A stretch of 64,000 bases of DNA from Gnetum montanum (lineage: Eukaryota > Streptophyta > Gnetopsida > Gnetales > Gnetaceae): the NCBI GenBank assembly GCA_015680685.1, contig MNCI01010754.1:387268-451267 (forward strand). Reading direction: 5' to 3'. The notes below the pieces were generated by a model, which was not told the origin of the DNA, did no database searches, and saw only the letters and a list, made by a program, of their open reading frames with translations. Shown here in pieces: positions 60,903 through 64,000 of this stretch. The translations under genes were made by a program, and so were the position numbers. Position 1 is the stretch's first letter; every line of letters begins with the position of its first letter.

Positions 60903-61924
60903 TGATGAGTGGCGAGGTACCCCTACACTCAACCATACGAAACGAGCGTAGCATGCACGATCTAGTTGAACTCCATAGACTAAGTGCCTACACGCCCCAT
61001 GGAACACTTGGGGTTAATCATTCATTGTCTTCCCAGACTTACTTGTGGTTGGCACAGTGTATGGTTAAGTAAGTTTGAGATATATGGTTTTTATATCTTT
61101 TTAATGTTTTTCTCCTATGCTATCAAGGTGAAGGGTTGAGAAACTAGCTAACTCTAACTAATGAACTAAGTCTAAATTACCTAGCATCAGCATCCGTTCC
61201 CACTTACCGTACACACCCTGAACCGATGCAACCGCAGCTACCAAACGCTAATCGTTGCTGGGATCACTGCACGTAACGCACGTGCTCGAAGTGGTCGTAC
61301 TGAGGCACCTAACTAGAAGGAAGGAATTGAGAGAATCTATCTAGCCTAACTGCAATGAGCAGTCGATTCCTTGACTATCCGTATACATCTAAGACTACCA
61401 CTGGGATTACCAAGTGTAGATCCTAGATACGCCACTGGGTTACCAAGCAGTCACCTTAGGTGCTCATAATCAAGTCGTACTCATACCGCATGCGATGAGT
61501 AGCCAATTTCTTGACTATCCATACACATCCTTAGATGCTTGTAATCAAGTCCTACTCATTCCGCATTCTAGGAGTTTAAGGGTGAGAGAGAAAACAATAA
61601 ATAAAATCCTATTCCATGCACTGCAAGGTTTATTCGGAAAGCTCGTCTTTATTTCCGTACACAACTTGTGTTCAGGTACAATGTTGTTCGAATAAAGATC
61701 CATTCACTTTAGGACTCCTACTGCGGGCACATGGAAAATATTTTATCTCTGGAGTGATCAAACTGCGAGAGTTTCCCTACTTCTAACTTAGGATGGAAAA
61801 TAAGGGGTCCTACCTATTATTTATAGATATGGCGGTGGACCACGATATCGCGTATGCAACATCGTAGGGGACGACGTGATATTTTGTACGCAATATCGTG
61901 GCTCATTCAAATCACATCTCATCA
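60903..61924 (-). repeat. 3' LTR of M5, enlarged by internal duplication
   Basis: 1022 bp from TGATGAGTGGCG to CATCTCATCA, about 150 bp longer than the others. The extra length comes from a duplicated block: GACTATCC with TACACATC or close variants and AATCAAGTC(G/C)TACTCAT recur around 61365-61475 and 61495-61570. The minus-strand TATA context is CTATAAATAATAGG (about 61815-61828). Confidence 0.87.
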
Positions 61925-63840
61925 TAACCCCATGACTGAATGAAAACTCATCCTCGAGTTCCTTACAATAATATTGGGAAGGTATGGAATTATTGAGGTG
62001 AATGGAACTAATGGGATGACATGTGAACGGATCATCATTACAAGACTTGAAAAAATTGGTGTTCATGACAACAAGGGTGAACACCTTATTACAATGACAT
62101 CAGGCCTTTGTTGGTAGCTAAGAAAGAGAGAGAGAGAGAAAGAAGTGTTGTGGCTTCCATTGTTCATCTATAAGTGCACCATCGATCTTGCTCCTTGCAT
62201 AGCTGCTTCCAGCACGGCTCCATTCCAAGTGTAATCCGTTGTTGTATGATCGTCATCTGCACACACAACACAATCATATATTAGCAAGGGTAAATAAATC
62301 ATTATGTAATTAATACCTTGCTTTGGTGTAAGTTCATTGGCTAGGTTGTGGTATGGCTAATACGGATTTGGGGATATATTAATGATGACTACCAAAGGTG
62401 TAGGGGTTAGGAAGAAAATCAAAAAATTCAGGGCTAGGAGAAAATCAAAAAAATTGGGCCCCATACCCCCATGACTAATTGCGAACCTCTGGTAGTGTTA
62501 GAATGGAGAAGGGAAAGGTGTAAGAAAGATAGATAGAAAGGGAAAACTATGGCATCGATGAAATGGATGTCAAGATGGAAATGAATAGAATAAAATTAAT
62601 TGCAAAATTTTAAGGGAAAGAAGTTAACTAATGCTCCAAATAGGAATGTTAGTGGGTCCTCCCAAAAGCAGGCTCATGCCCTTAATGCCCTGACAAACCC
62701 ACATTCAAAGAGTCCGTAGGCTCCGGGAATGTTCTTTGGAACAAGAGTTAAAGTCTTAACTATAAGAATTTACCAAAAATAAAATAATGTATCTACCAAA
62801 ATATACACTAATGATACGACTGGCAACGAGGTGAACAATGGAGAGAAGGATGGAGAGAAGAGGATGGAATGGAATCCCAAGAACAAGATTAATGTGACTT
62901 AGCCAATCCCATTCCAAGTCCAGCCTCAAACCAACCACATCCAGTGACTTCGCATCAATGCATTTGGCTAAACCATCCACTTAGATAACAAGAATTCTTC
63001 CCCCAAGAGCCACCACTATTTTGACAAAACAAAGGAGAAAATGGGAAGCGAGGAGGGCCTTAGTTAGAGGGAACATTTTTGGTTCCATAACCAGTGCTTT
63101 TAGCCCAAGTTTTATTTCATCTAAGGGGTGTGCTTTGAATTCTCACTTACTATTTTTTTTGGGTTTTGTATTTTGTGTGTTTATGCATGAGAACGACACC
63201 ATGCAAAGTATTGATTACTGTATTGTCTCAGCTTCTGATAATTAGGTAACATTGGAACGACAAGAAAACTCAAAAAGAAAACATCCAAGCACCTAAGAGG
63301 ACAACCAACACAAAAGCATCAAGTTCCCTTGAAGTCACACCCATTTCAATCCTTGAGTACTTCCTTAGTTTGAGAAATACCCAGTCACTAATTTGTTTAA
63401 GTTCTTATTAAGAAGGGGACTGTACATTGCCAAGCCAAGAGAGACCATAGAGTGTTGTGGATGGATGGTTGAAGTGAACTCATTGCCTACCATATCAAAA
63501 GAACATACCTTAGTATCAACATTGTGACTTAAAGGTAAAAACCAAACATTAGCAATCAATATGAAAATAGTTCATACCATCATTCCAAACACTTATTGGG
63601 TGACAAACTTACAGGATGGATACACACACACACACACAAAATGGAAAAGTATAACGATGTTGTAAAACAAAAACAAGAAAAGTTAAAGAAATTTGTAAAA
63701 CAAAAATATGTAAAAAAAAAACGTGTAAAATAAAAATGTTGTAAAAAAATAACTTAAAGGAACTGAGGGCCCCATATGGTTAGCATAGGTGGCCATATCC
63801 CCCATGACTGAGTGGAAAGGGAGAGATCCAAAATAATGAG
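61925..63840 (-). other. M5 3' spacer with three purine tracts
   Basis: Noncoding. Minus-strand CATGGGG(G) occurs at 61928-61934, 62466-62473 and 63799-63806. It also has an (AG)n run (62125-62140), an (AC)n run (63621-63640) and a TTTTGTTTTACAC array (63655-63760). Confidence 0.72.
63621..63640. repeat. (AC)n microsatellite
   Basis: A run of ACACACAC within the M5 spacer. Confidence 0.85.
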
Positions 63841-64000
63841 TGCCTGTTTGAATTTCTAAGAAGTGCCCAAATTCTCCAAATTGATGATCTTAGATTAAGG
63901 GATGGAAGTTGGTGACTCTCATATTCCAATGTGTCTATGCCTTCGTTGTTGGCATGGCTGGTCTCCTCAGTTCGTTCCATGCATATTTGTCTGCTCCTTC
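63780..64000 (-). pseudogene. M5 protease-RT linker fused to 3' spacer
   Basis: The minus strand reads GIDTLEYESHQLPSLNLRSS, matching IDALEQFHHQLPNSNLEN of P1, then crosses at about 63841 into spacer sequence and the purine tract. An open frame happens to continue across the join, but it is a deletion scar, not a designed fusion. Confidence 0.72.

Larger units (their letters stand above)
60903..64000 (-). mobile_element. M5: Athila-like element inserted in M4 gag, internally deleted, runs off the window
   Basis: This holds the 3' LTR (60903-61924), 3' spacer (to about 63840) and then directly the protease-RT linker. RT, RNase H and integrase are missing, about 2.9 kb relative to M4. The LTR is CpG-rich compared with all other copies, which suggests the most recent insertion. 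Confidence 0.78.

Overview
This is plant nuclear DNA: one intron-rich cell-wall gene surrounded by large, decayed LTR retrotransposons stacked inside one another. I see no bacterial operon structure, rRNA, tRNA or CRISPR. A repeat-choked plant genome fits, perhaps a gymnosperm, but the window alone does not fix the species.

The host gene is a polygalacturonase (glycoside hydrolase family 28) on the minus strand at 37375-40650. I rebuilt it as seven exons giving 478 residues. It has a signal peptide, an unusual very acidic N-terminal segment and all four family motifs. One exon is only 21 bp, and two of the six introns start with GC instead of GT. Its exons are CpG-containing, unlike the surrounding DNA.

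Most of the rest is one family of Ty3/gypsy elements of the Athila/Tat type. The supporting evidence is a tRNA-Asp-type primer site, the order gag-protease-RT-RNase H-integrase, a Cx2Cx3Hx4C zinc knuckle, and about 2 kb between integrase and the 3' LTR. I name the copies M1-M5 (minus strand) and P1 (plus strand). M2 (3192-33445) is the oldest host. M1 (7083-16621, complete) sits in its 3' region and P1 (20381-28946, complete apart from a gag deletion) sits in its RT gene. Both insertions leave near-identical 5-bp flanks. On the right, M3 (from 47150) is broken by M4 (from 53189), and M4 is broken by M5 (from 60903), which runs off the window. All coding regions carry many stops, mostly TAG/TAA/TGA in place of Gln, Arg or Trp codons, as expected from cytosine-methylation decay.

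Region by region: 1-3191 AT-rich with no gene; 3192-33445 the M2/M1/P1 nest; 33446-37290 intergenic; 37299-40770 polygalacturonase with poly(A) signal and TATA box; 41000-47149 intergenic with a GACATCTT repeat array; 47150-64000 the M3/M4/M5 staircase. Two short stretches bounded by single Ns (28278-28495 and 48696-48865) are almost certainly contigs placed backwards in the assembly.
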